NCBI RefSeq assembly: GCF_020092905.1
Contig: NZ_JAGSGB010000002.1
Location: forward strand, 62,001-126,000
DNA from: Pacificimonas aurantium
GTDB taxonomy: Bacteria; Pseudomonadota; Alphaproteobacteria; Sphingomonadales; Sphingomonadaceae
DNA: 64,000 nt
Direction of reading: 5' to 3'
Under the pieces are notes generated by a model that made no database searches, was not told the origin of the DNA, and worked only from the letters and a program-made list of their open reading frames with translations. The position numbers were made by a program, and so were the translations under genes. Positions 40,440-51,246 of this stretch are shown here, in pieces. Position 1 is the first letter of the stretch. Every line of letters begins with the position of its first letter.

Positions 40440-40744
40440 TGGATGCGCCAACTTAGGCGATAGGCGGACTCAGGGCGCATCTCGATGGCGCCCTCTGCTT
40501 CGCCGCCGTCCATTGCTGGCCCACGGTTTCTTCAAGCGGCTTCGGAAGGCGGACCCCGGAACGTGGTCCAGGGCAGGCGTAGTGGAAGGCGTCGGTCATG
40601 CGTGCCACGCTGGTTCGGTTTCGAGGTGCGGACAGCGTGCAGATAAAGTTCTATTTTGGACCGAAAAAATCGTCGATTTTACCCTAAGTCCATCGGTGTG
40701 GACCGAGTGGTTGCTATATACTAATAGTATTTCTTCTGGGAAAG
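40440..40744. other. Intergenic region between convergent genes
   Basis: About 305 bases. The left half is GC-rich with no gene; from about 40640 on it becomes AT-rich (TTTTGGACCGAAAAAATCG), marking the edge of the low-GC DarTG segment. The short stem CGATTTT / AAAATCG around 40667-40681 could be part of a weak terminator. Confidence 0.45.
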
Positions 40745-41722
40745 TTACACAGGATGAGTGACGAGTTCCATTTGGCTAACAAATACCACTTCTCCCTCGA
40801 GCTTGATGGTAACTAGAAAAGTTCCGGGTACAAGGGGTGCGGTATAGAGCCGAACAGAAACATTCCGATCTTCTTCCTCCCACCGAAAGCTGGGTAAGTG
40901 GTCACCAACACCTTGGCAAAAGACTTCTGTCCGTAGTTTTTGTCCATCCCGTCGTGGATGGAAATCGATGTTGAGGCCACCCTGATGTATATCCACACTT
41001 TCAACATAGGAGAAACGACTTTCAAACATGCCGGGCTTAGAAAACACCTTTATACGGGACGACCATTTTGAAGAATCCGAGCCGAGTAAGTGCAAGAGAT
41101 AAGAACGTTCGGCATGTGAACGACATATTACAGCCTGAAGGCAATGAGACAATTCCAGTCTATCCGGCACCAAAACTTCAGCGCATCGCTTTCTTATGAT
41201 ATCACTATTGTCCGGATTGCTGGTACCGAAACCACCCTCATGGTATACTTTATCAAAATCTATTTTTTCAAACCCAGACTCATCATTATAAATGACGGTA
41301 TCCGAGTTCTGGGTATTGCCATCAGAAAAATAACAGTCGCTGCGAGTCAACACCTTTGTCGAATCTAGGAGAAAAATTCCAAGCGTGGGTGAATGCGGCC
41401 AGCCCAACTCTTCTTGCGGCTTTCGACACCCTTCTATACGGTATTGCGTCGGGGTCTTCGGGCGAAAATAAAGCCGCACGTAGTCATATGGATCCCTATT
41501 TGTGGATAACACTTCTTGCGATGCGACGTCTTTTTCTATGTCTTGTCCGGCAATATTTCGACCGCGAATCTCTCCAGCTTGGAGGATTTTGGCGACATTC
41601 TCTAGTGGGTCATGTCGGAACAATCGACTTGGCCAATTGGTACGGTATCTATATGAAGAATGAGAAAAACGTTTCTTCCAGGCCCTTATGTGACTTAAAG
41701 CGCTGTTTTGACTGATGCCCAC
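40745..41722 (-). CDS. darT: DarT-like DNA ADP-ribosyltransferase toxin
   Basis: A 325-residue toxin of the DarT family, which uses NAD to ADP-ribosylate bases in single-stranded DNA and blocks replication. FRHDPLENVAKILQAGEIRG and VRLYFRPKTPTQYRIEG are the NAD-binding/ARTT-type hallmarks, and RKRCAEVLVPDRLEL carries the likely catalytic Glu. It begins at GTG three bases after darG, so the antitoxin is made first. The C-terminal 130 residues (beta-rich) go beyond the minimal toxin. AT-rich codons unlike its neighbours indicate acquisition by transfer. Base specificity (T or G) is not predicted. Confidence 0.8.
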   Translation of the reverse strand: MGISQNSALSHIRAWKKRFSHSSYRYRTNWPSRLFRHDPLENVAKILQAGEIRGRNIAGQDIEKDVASQEVLSTNRDPYDYVRLYFRPKTPTQYRIEGCRKPQEELGWPHSPTLGIFLLDSTKVLTRSDCYFSDGNTQNSDTVIYNDESGFEKIDFDKVYHEGGFGTSNPDNSDIIRKRCAEVLVPDRLELSHCLQAVICRSHAERSYLLHLLGSDSSKWSSRIKVFSKPGMFESRFSYVESVDIHQGGLNIDFHPRRDGQKLRTEVFCQGVGDHLPSFRWEEEDRNVSVRLYTAPLVPGTFLVTIKLEGEVVFVSQMELVTHPV

Positions 41723-41725
41723 GGT

Positions 41726-42595
41726 TTAGTACCGGCCTACGACTGACTCGGCTTTTGCAAAACTTTTGTCCAGCTCGACTCCGATCGCCCCTTCACCTGC
41801 GTCATCGGATATCTGAAGTGAGCGTACGTACTTCAGTTCATTAGCCATTGCCATTAAGTAATACGCAGCATCAAATGCTGATCCGGACATTATAGTGCGA
41901 CGAACAGGCCCTTTTTGAAGCAGGGACCAGAAATCGTGTAGATCATATTCGTCCACATTATAGCGCTTCTTGTTTGCCCGAATCGTAAGCGAATTTTCAG
42001 AATCGTCTGCCGTTACTGAAAAGGGAGTGCTGTTCCCTATCGTTTTCAGGTCACTTGCACACTCTCTAGCCACATCCTTGAGGTCGCACACGAAATCATG
42101 AAATGAACGTGGATATCGCTCTCCAAGACGTGCTCTGTGCTCGACCAGACCGTTGTCTACAAAGTGATCGTGAATGTAAATCCGGATAGGAAGTTTGTGC
42201 AGGTAACTATGCATTAACGGCTGAACTACTTCCCAGTCCAGATTCCCGTTTCCGCAGCCTAGAGGAGGAAACGAAATTTCTCGTATCCCCAGTCGCTCGT
42301 AGGATTCAACGAATTTTGCTAAGCCCGCTTCTATGTATTCGAGCTTACTAGGATATCGCCAATGACGCTTGGTTGGGAAATTCAGTACCCACTGAATGGG
42401 ACCCTTCCACAACCAAAGTTTGCCTATATCGATAAGCCCATCGTCACAGAATAGTTTGTATTGGTCGAACATAGTCGGGTATAGGTTCTTGTAAGACTTG
42501 GCTAATCCTTTGCCCATTACCCCCACGGTATTTACCGTATTTACCACAGTCTGGGCGTTTGAATCCAAGATACTGGTTCGATGATATACGATCAT
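41726..42595 (-). CDS. darG: DarG-like macrodomain antitoxin
   Basis: A 289-residue antitoxin. The first 155 residues are a macrodomain: VVNTVNTVGVMGKGLAKSYK is the DarG-type ADP-ribose-binding loop and FPPLGCGNGNLDW the second loop. It should remove ADP-ribose from DNA, reversing DarT. The C-terminal 130 residues probably bind the toxin directly. First gene of the pair, upstream of darT by 3 bases. Low GC. DarTG systems are known to act in phage defence. Confidence 0.87.
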   Translation of the reverse strand: MIVYHRTSILDSNAQTVVNTVNTVGVMGKGLAKSYKNLYPTMFDQYKLFCDDGLIDIGKLWLWKGPIQWVLNFPTKRHWRYPSKLEYIEAGLAKFVESYERLGIREISFPPLGCGNGNLDWEVVQPLMHSYLHKLPIRIYIHDHFVDNGLVEHRARLGERYPRSFHDFVCDLKDVARECASDLKTIGNSTPFSVTADDSENSLTIRANKKRYNVDEYDLHDFWSLLQKGPVRRTIMSGSAFDAAYYLMAMANELKYVRSLQISDDAGEGAIGVELDKSFAKAESVVGRY

Positions 42596-42667
42596 TCTAT
42601 TCCCCCAATTGCTGATTATTGCCTGTGCGGGTTCGAGTCGCGCAAGTGAAGGGATGTGTATGCGCGG

Positions 42668-45541
<2,874 letters not shown>

Positions 45542-45556
45542 TCACAACGCCTCTTC

Positions 45557-45571
45557 GTTCCTGAAATGTTC
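45557..45571. promoter_or_regulatory. LexA (SOS) box of uvrA
   Basis: GTTC-CTGAAAT-GTTC exactly fits the alphaproteobacterial LexA box and stands just before uvrA, a standard SOS gene. Confidence 0.85.
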
Positions 45572-45670
45572 CGTCCGGATCGGACCTACCTGTTCGGGGC
45601 GAACGGGGGAAGGGGCGAGGTGGGTCCTTGCGGCCATCGAGGCAAGAGGTCGGCCGACCCGGGCGCGCTG

Positions 45671-46333
45671 TCAGGAGGGGTCCGCGGCGAAGCGCTCGGT
45701 CAGCATGATGCTGCCATTGCCGACGCGAATTTCGCCGCGGCCGGCGAGGGCGGCCAATGCCTCGTTCACGGTCTGGCGCGACAGACCCACCATGCTGGCA
45801 AGTTCCGCCTGCGTGATCCGGATGACGCCGGGCGCGCCAACCGCGGCCTCATGCCCCGCAATCCATTCAAGCCGGTCGCGAATCCGCGTGACGGCATTTC
45901 CGGTGACCGCGGAATAGAAGAAGCCCAGGGCCGCCCGGCCATAGGTGCTGACCGCGGTCTGCACGGCACGGGTCACGGCCGGATATTCCGTCATCAGCCG
46001 CTGTATGTCCGCCAGCGAAAGGTAGCCGAGCAAAGTCTCCGGCTCCAGCGAGACGAAGACGGGGTAGTCCTCCCTGTCGAGCGTGGCCACCTCGCCGAAG
46101 CTTTCGCCGGCCGAAAAGCGCTTCAGCAAGATCTCCCCGCCCCCCTGGCTGAGCAGGTACATCTTCGCAGAGCCCGCAAGCAGGCGGTAGATGCCGCGGG
46201 CGGTTGCCGAAGGCGAATAGACGTCGCCGCCCTCTCGCGACCGGATCGGCCAGAGAGACGCCTTCACTGCCGCGCGTTCGCGCGCCGGTAGCCGATCGAT
46301 CCAGTTGAAGGGGGAGGGCGGATAAGTCGGCAC
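45671..46333 (-). CDS. Crp/Fnr family transcription regulator
   Basis: A 220-residue regulator with a cNMP-binding-like beta-roll ([12 protein letters not shown]-type strand region, [19 protein letters not shown]) and a C-terminal winged helix [20 protein letters not shown]. No cysteines for an Fe-S cluster are seen, so it is Crp-like rather than Fnr. I use GTG 46333, since the earlier frame has no Crp-like content. It is divergent from the adhesin gene and may control it. Confidence 0.88.
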   Translation of the reverse strand: MPTYPPSPFNWIDRLPARERAAVKASLWPIRSREGGDVYSPSATARGIYRLLAGSAKMYLLSQGGGEILLKRFSAGESFGEVATLDREDYPVFVSLEPETLLGYLSLADIQRLMTEYPAVTRAVQTAVSTYGRAALGFFYSAVTGNAVTRIRDRLEWIAGHEAAVGAPGVIRITQAELASMVGLSRQTVNEALAALAGRGEIRVGNGSIMLTERFAADPS

Positions 46334-46364
46334 GACGCGTTCCAAAAAAAACCCTGTTATCGAC

Positions 46365-46380
46365 TGTCGGCTTCCCGACA
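46365..46380. promoter_or_regulatory. Dyad TGTCGG-N4-CCGACA upstream of the Crp-like gene
   Basis: A perfect 6-bp dyad in the 190-base gap between the Crp-like and adhesin genes, about 32 bases before the former. Spacing and symmetry suit a Crp/Fnr-family operator, though the half-site is not the E. coli one. Confidence 0.45.
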
Positions 46381-46524
46381 AGTGGTGACACGGCGAGCCA
46401 GTATATACGCCGGCGGGCCGGCAGCGCGCTCGATACGAACGCGGCGGCGTGCCCTCAATAGCCAAACGAGTATGCCGCATGCCCGGCGATCCCGGCGCGC
46501 GGACGCGTAACCGGAGAGATCGCC

Positions 46525-49083
46525 GTGACCCACCGTTCCCTCATAAACCTGCTGCTTCTTGGCGGTAGTACGCTCGCACTCTGCCTCTCAGCGGCTCCGG
46601 CCAATGCGGACGGTACGCCCGAATGCAATAACGGAGCCGAATTCTGGTCGACGGAATGTGGTAGCGGGAGCACAGCAGGGTCTCGGGCCACCGCGTTGGG
46701 CGCCGACGCCGATGCCGACGCACTTCGCGCAACCGCCATCGGTTCAGACGCCTCCGCTGCAGGCTACGGCACCGCGGTAGGAGAAGCCGCGGAGGCAGCC
46801 AGCTACGCCATCGCAGTCGGATCCGCTTCGGGCGCGGGCAACTACGGCGCTGCTGTTGGCGAGAACGCGCAGGCCGAGTCCCACGGTACAGCGGTAGGCA
46901 CGAGTTCAGCAGCCTCGGGCGGGCGCAGCGTTGCAGTCGGGTTTCGGGCGGAGGCCGCCGGCGGAAGTGCGCTCGCGCTTGGTCAGAGAAGCAATGCGTC
47001 CGCGGACGGATCTGTCGCGCTGGGTTCTGAGTCGGTCGCCGACCGCATCGGCACCGTCTCGGTCGGGAGCGACACGTTTCAGCGGCAGATCGTCAACGTT
47101 GAAGCGGGTACGGCAGACACCGACGCCGTGAACCTGTCGCAGCTGAACGCGGTCAGTACGGCCGCCGCCACTGCGCAATCCACTGCCGCCGATGCGCAGA
47201 CCGACGCCGACACGGCGCTTTCCAACGCAGCGGCGGCGCGAGCTGCCGCGACTGCCGCGCAAAGCTCGGCCGACGATGCCGCTGCGGCCGCGGCTGCAGC
47301 GCAGGGCACTGCCGATACGGCGCTGACCGATGCAGGGTCGGCGCAGGCTGCAGCCTCCGCCGCCCAAAGTACGGCAACCGATGCCGCCACCGCAGCGGCG
47401 GGTGCACAGAACTCCGCAGACACGGCGCTTTCCAACGCTGCCTCCGCCCAGACCGCCGCCGTCGCCGCGCAGACGACTGCAGATGCCGCGCAGACAACGG
47501 CAAACGGTGCCGCCGCAGCAGCCGTGGGAGCGCAGAGCACCGCCGATACGGCGCTGACCAATGCAGCGTCGGCACAGGCTACGGCAGACGGCGCCGCGAC
47601 AACCGCGGCGAATGCCCAGGGCACTGCCGATACGGCGCTGACGACAGCCAATACGGCGCAGACAGCGGCCGATAGCGCACAGGCTACGGCAGACGGCGCC
47701 GTTCGCGCGGCAGCCGGCGCGCAGGATACCGCCGATACAGCCCTGGCGGATGCGGCCCGGGCGCAGTACTCCGCAAACAATGCGCAGGCCACTGCGAACG
47801 AAGCGTTGGGTGCAGCGGTCGACGCGCAGGGCACCGCAGACACTGCACGGGCGGAAGCGGCAACCGCGCAGAGCACCGCGGATACCGCGCGAACCGAAGC
47901 GGCAAGCGCGCAAGATGCGGCGGACTCGGCGCAGGCCACGGCGGACGGCGCCGCGGCAGCCGCCGAAACAGCGCAGGGGACTGCAGACCAGGCGCTGACC
48001 GAAGTCGCCGACGTTCGCGACGCGACCGGAGAGGCCGCGGCAAAAGCCGAACAGGCACTCGCCGATGCGGCGACTGCTCAGATGGCCGCCGACACCGCCC
48101 AAACGACCGCGGACGATGCCCTGATCGAGGCAGCGGATGCCCAAGCTTCGGCGGACCGTGCGCAGGACGATGCCGACCGCGCGCTGGCGGAGAACGACAC
48201 GCAGAACGGACGTCTGGACGCGCTTGACGAGAAATCGTCCTACATGGCCGTGAACGGGGACGGGAACGCCGCAACGGCGAACGGCGCCAATGCCCTCGCC
48301 ATGGGTTCGGGCGCCAGCGCCATGGCTGCGGATGCGGTCGCGATCGGCACCGCCGCCGAAGCGAAAGACGGCAAGGCTGTCTCGATCGGAGCCGGCAATG
48401 TCGCGAGCGGCGATGGCGCCGTTGCCATCGGCGACCCCAATTTCGCCACGGGCCGGGGCGCAGTGGCGCTGGGCGCAGACAATTCCGCGACGGGGGATGG
48501 CGCGGTCGCGCTCGGAAATGCCAGTCAGGCAGACGGTGCCGGCGCCGTCGCCATCGGTAACGCCGCCGTCGCCATGGGCGCGGGTTCAGTCGCGATCGGC
48601 AACGGCGCCGAGGCCGAGACCCCCGGCCAAATCGCTCTCGGAAGCGCGAGCTCGACGCACAAGATGGCCGGCATCGCCTCGTCGAGCAGCCGCGCCGCGC
48701 AGCAGGGGGCGGTCAGCCTGGTGACGACCGACGCCGACGGTCGTCTGGCGACCACGACCCTCGACATCGCCGAACTGGGCGCGCTGGGCGGGCGGGTGAC
48801 CGACCTGGAAGCACGTGCGGCCGAATTGCAGGGCGAGATGGCGGTGAACGAACGCGCGGCGAACGGCGGTATCGCGGCGGCGATGGCACTGGGCGGGACG
48901 CTCTTGCCGCCGGACAGCGAGTTCGCGCTGAGCTTCAATCTCTCGACCTATCGCGGCGAGCAGGGCTTTTCCGGGTCGGCAGTCGCTCGAGTGACGCGCA
49001 ATGTCTGGGTAAGCGGCGGTGTTGTCGGCTCGACGGTGAAGGGCTCCACGGGCGGCCGGGCAGGGGTGAGCATCGGCTGGTGA
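46525..49083 (+). CDS. Trimeric autotransporter adhesin (YadA-like) with Ala heptad stalk
   Basis: An 852-residue surface adhesin, GTG start behind GGAGAG. Signal peptide, then YadA-head repeats (ATALGADADADALRATAIGS; VALGSESV), a neck motif VNLSQLNAV near residue 208, a stalk of about 50 heptads of the type AQxTADx/ALTxAxS (residues 212-560), a second head (ALAMGSGASAMAADAVAIG) and a C-terminal YadA anchor of about 70 residues (AAAMALGG ... GGRAGVSIGW). Trimerisation through the anchor should display the head on a long alanine coiled coil. Divergent from the Crp-like regulator. Confidence 0.93.
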   Translation: MTHRSLINLLLLGGSTLALCLSAAPANADGTPECNNGAEFWSTECGSGSTAGSRATALGADADADALRATAIGSDASAAGYGTAVGEAAEAASYAIAVGSASGAGNYGAAVGENAQAESHGTAVGTSSAASGGRSVAVGFRAEAAGGSALALGQRSNASADGSVALGSESVADRIGTVSVGSDTFQRQIVNVEAGTADTDAVNLSQLNAVSTAAATAQSTAADAQTDADTALSNAAAARAAATAAQSSADDAAAAAAAAQGTADTALTDAGSAQAAASAAQSTATDAATAAAGAQNSADTALSNAASAQTAAVAAQTTADAAQTTANGAAAAAVGAQSTADTALTNAASAQATADGAATTAANAQGTADTALTTANTAQTAADSAQATADGAVRAAAGAQDTADTALADAARAQYSANNAQATANEALGAAVDAQGTADTARAEAATAQSTADTARTEAASAQDAADSAQATADGAAAAAETAQGTADQALTEVADVRDATGEAAAKAEQALADAATAQMAADTAQTTADDALIEAADAQASADRAQDDADRALAENDTQNGRLDALDEKSSYMAVNGDGNAATANGANALAMGSGASAMAADAVAIGTAAEAKDGKAVSIGAGNVASGDGAVAIGDPNFATGRGAVALGADNSATGDGAVALGNASQADGAGAVAIGNAAVAMGAGSVAIGNGAEAETPGQIALGSASSTHKMAGIASSSSRAAQQGAVSLVTTDADGRLATTTLDIAELGALGGRVTDLEARAAELQGEMAVNERAANGGIAAAMALGGTLLPPDSEFALSFNLSTYRGEQGFSGSAVARVTRNVWVSGGVVGSTVKGSTGGRAGVSIGW
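47160..48200 (+). repeat. 21-bp-period coding repeat of the adhesin stalk
   Basis: Heptad-coding repeats such as AQSTADT, AQATADG and ALTDAAS follow one another with no break for about 50 units. Period 21 bases; units vary in sequence. Confidence 0.9.
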
Positions 49084-49262
49084 GGAACAAGCCCGGAACC
49101 GCTGGGGCGACCTGAAGGCCTCCGGGCGGACACGGCAGAGGAAATCATCGCATAGACTCGGGGCGTGACGCCCGTCACGGACAAGACGCCGCCGCCGGTC
49201 CAGGGTCAGGACAGTATCGTTGCGTCGCCATGCGTCTTTCCCATGCCTAGCGGAGAGTGCCG

Positions 49263-50594
49263 ATGCGCCGATTTCCCCTTGTTGCGGTGGTTCTTGCCAC
49301 GCTGATCCTGAGCGGCTGCGCCCGGTGGAACAGCATTCACCGCACCTCACCCGGCTATCAGCATGATTCGGATGTCCGCGTGATCACGGTCGACGCCAAG
49401 CAGCGGCACCTGATCATGACGACGCCGCCGGACTCTGAGTCGGGCGCCGAGATACGCATTTGCGCGGAGGCCGCGCCGGACGTCTTCAGCGCCCTGGCGG
49501 GAAGCGGCGGCCTGAAGATGGATGTGAGCGCGGCATCGACAGGCGAACTGGGAGCGGCTGCTTCGGAAACGGCGGCGACGATCCAGCGATCGCAGTCGAT
49601 CAACCTGATCCGCGAATCACTTTACCGTACCTGCGAACGCTATGCGTCGGGCGCGATGGGTAAGGCGCAGTTCATCGTCCAGGCCTCGCGGGACCAGCGC
49701 AACCTGGTGTCGATCCTGGCGATCGAACAGCTGACTGGCGCGATACGTCCACCCGCCACGATCATTTCAGGCCCGGCAACCCAAGCGAGTGCGATTTCCG
49801 GGCGCAAAGCTGCGGAACTCGTCGAGGACTACAAGGAACGGCGCGACGCGGCGAAGGCAAGCGCTGACGCGGCGAAAACCGAACTTGAAAAGGCAAAGAA
49901 GGAGGGCGGGGTCTGCGCCGAGGGAAACGGGAAGAATCCCGAAGACTGCCAGACGCTCACTTCCAAAGCGGAAGCTGCGACCGAGGACCTCGAGACGGCA
50001 CAAAAAGGACTTGATGATGCGATGGCGATCGCACGGGCTCTGACCGACAGCGCGTCAGGTGCGACCGAGGCGGGCACGAATTCGACCGGAGGGATCACAG
50101 CCGCAGACTTGCGCAGCGCCGATATCGCCAAGGTGGCCGAGGCGGTCGTCAATATCCACAAGACGGCGACCATCAACGAGCCGCTGATGTTCTGCCTCGC
50201 CGTGCTGACGGGCGATGAGGAAATTCAGGTGTCGCAGATCGCCAAGACGCGCGGGAGCGAAGAGAAGATCGTCGACGCGTGTCTGCAAGTGCTGCAAGAC
50301 TCGGCCTCTGCGGCGAACAACTTCTTCGTGCAGCAGTTCAGCTATGATCCTGGCCAGGGGCCTTGGCGTGCAATCCTCGAAAACTACACTGCCGAGACCG
50401 TTCCCGACACCGAACTGACGCGCCGGAGCCGGCTGCTGCTTGCAGCGATGCAGGCTGCAGGTCTTGGCCAGACGCGCGGCGATCTTCTTGGGATCCTTGC
50501 CCAAGGTACGGACGACCATCGCAGGCGCCTCGTTGAGGCGGCGATTGCGCGCGAGACGAACGAAGCCGCGCTGAAGATCCTGAAGGGGCAATAG
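49263..50594 (+). CDS. Lipoprotein with coiled coil, unknown function
   Basis: A 443-residue lipoprotein (lipobox LILSGCAR). The mature part has a beta/alpha N-terminus, a charged coiled coil at about 180-260 (LVEDYKERRDAAKASADAAK, EKAKKEGG) with two Cys in a loop (VCAEGNGKNPEDC), and an all-helical C-terminus. I use ATG 49263, seven bases after GGAG. It follows the adhesin by 180 bases and precedes a 52-codon gene by two bases. The family is not recognised. Confidence 0.78.
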   Translation: MRRFPLVAVVLATLILSGCARWNSIHRTSPGYQHDSDVRVITVDAKQRHLIMTTPPDSESGAEIRICAEAAPDVFSALAGSGGLKMDVSAASTGELGAAASETAATIQRSQSINLIRESLYRTCERYASGAMGKAQFIVQASRDQRNLVSILAIEQLTGAIRPPATIISGPATQASAISGRKAAELVEDYKERRDAAKASADAAKTELEKAKKEGGVCAEGNGKNPEDCQTLTSKAEAATEDLETAQKGLDDAMAIARALTDSASGATEAGTNSTGGITAADLRSADIAKVAEAVVNIHKTATINEPLMFCLAVLTGDEEIQVSQIAKTRGSEEKIVDACLQVLQDSASAANNFFVQQFSYDPGQGPWRAILENYTAETVPDTELTRRSRLLLAAMQAAGLGQTRGDLLGILAQGTDDHRRRLVEAAIARETNEAALKILKGQ

Positions 50595-50596
50595 AC

Positions 50597-50755
50597 ATGA
50601 AAGAGAAGATCATCATCACCGACGTGCCTGCCGAAAAGGTTGATTATTGGCGCGGTGTCGCGAAGTCGCTGGGCGGTACGGCCTTTGCGGTCGCGGAAGA
50701 CGACGGTCAGGAAAACCCGGAGTTTACAATCATTATCCGCTTCCCCAACGCCTGA
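50597..50755 (+). CDS. Small protein, 52 residues
   Basis: ATG at 50597, two bases after the lipoprotein stop and behind AAGGGGCAA. It encodes KEKIIITDVPAEKVDYWRG, a short helix and a final strand FTIIIRFPNA, so it may fold as a tiny beta-alpha-beta unit. Translational coupling to the lipoprotein gene suggests related roles. No family recognised. Confidence 0.65.
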   Translation: MKEKIIITDVPAEKVDYWRGVAKSLGGTAFAVAEDDGQENPEFTIIIRFPNA

Positions 50756-50777
50756 GCCCGAAAGCGCTGGACATCCT

Positions 50778-50791
50778 GCTACGATTGTAGC
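50778..50791. promoter_or_regulatory. BlaI-type operator 1
   Basis: GCTAC-N4-GTAGC dyad 30 bases before the blaI-like start. BlaI/MecI repressors bind short TACA/TGTA-like dyads. Confidence 0.7.
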
Positions 50792-50794
50792 AAT

Positions 50795-50808
50795 GCTACT
50801 CCTGTAGC
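50795..50808. promoter_or_regulatory. BlaI-type operator 2
   Basis: Second GCTAC-N4-GTAGC dyad, 17 bases after the first and 12 bases before the ATG. The pair indicates autorepression. Confidence 0.7.
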
Positions 50809-50820
50809 AGGGAGTATCTC

Positions 50821-51246
50821 ATGGCGAATCGTCAGACGGACCGCGCGGAGCGGCATGACCTGAAGGAGCTTCCCCGGCGGGAGCGCGAGCTGTTCGAGCT
50901 TCTCTACGCCGCCGGTGTGGCCACGGCGTCCGACCTGCATGAAAAGATGACCGACCCGCCCAGCTATTCGGCTGTGCGGGCGCTGTTGTCGCGCCTGGAA
51001 GGGCGCGGGTTCATTCGTCGAAAGACGCAAGCCGGCCGCGGCGCCATTCGCTATGAGTGCGTTCCGCAGTCGGGCGACGTGCGCGCCTCGGCCCTGTCGA
51101 ACATGGTACGCACCTTTTTCGACGGGTCGGCAAGCGCAGCGGCGACGGCGCTGCTCGGCATGTCGGAGGAGCTGTCCTCCGACGACCTGGATACGATCCA
51201 AAAAATGATCGACCGGCAGAAAAAAAGGGAGGGCGGCAATGCCTGA
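50821..51246 (+). CDS. BlaI/MecI/CopY family repressor
   Basis: A 141-residue repressor with the winged-helix core LPRRERELFELLYAAGVATA, PPSYSAVRALLSRLEGRGFI and a dimerising C-terminal helix. It lies behind two tandem dyads that should be its own operators. Its stop overlaps the start of the BlaR1-like gene by 8 bases. No beta-lactamase is near, so the regulated function is probably a cell-wall or envelope stress gene elsewhere. Confidence 0.92.
   Translation: MANRQTDRAERHDLKELPRRERELFELLYAAGVATASDLHEKMTDPPSYSAVRALLSRLEGRGFIRRKTQAGRGAIRYECVPQSGDVRASALSNMVRTFFDGSASAAATALLGMSEELSSDDLDTIQKMIDRQKKREGGNA

Noticed and set aside
41356-41715. Plus-strand frames inside darT
   Set aside because: They oppose the DarT motifs, lack ribosome-binding sites and arise from the AT-rich composition.
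42625-42646. tRNA T-arm-like sequence GGTTCGAGTC beside darG
   Set aside because: The stem has a G-G mismatch, no other tRNA arms exist around it and no direct repeat was found at the other end of the DarTG segment, so an attachment site is not supported.
46906-48144. Minus-strand Cys/Gly/Arg-rich open frame
   Set aside because: Antisense shadow of the adhesin stalk repeat; codon pattern follows the plus-strand heptads.
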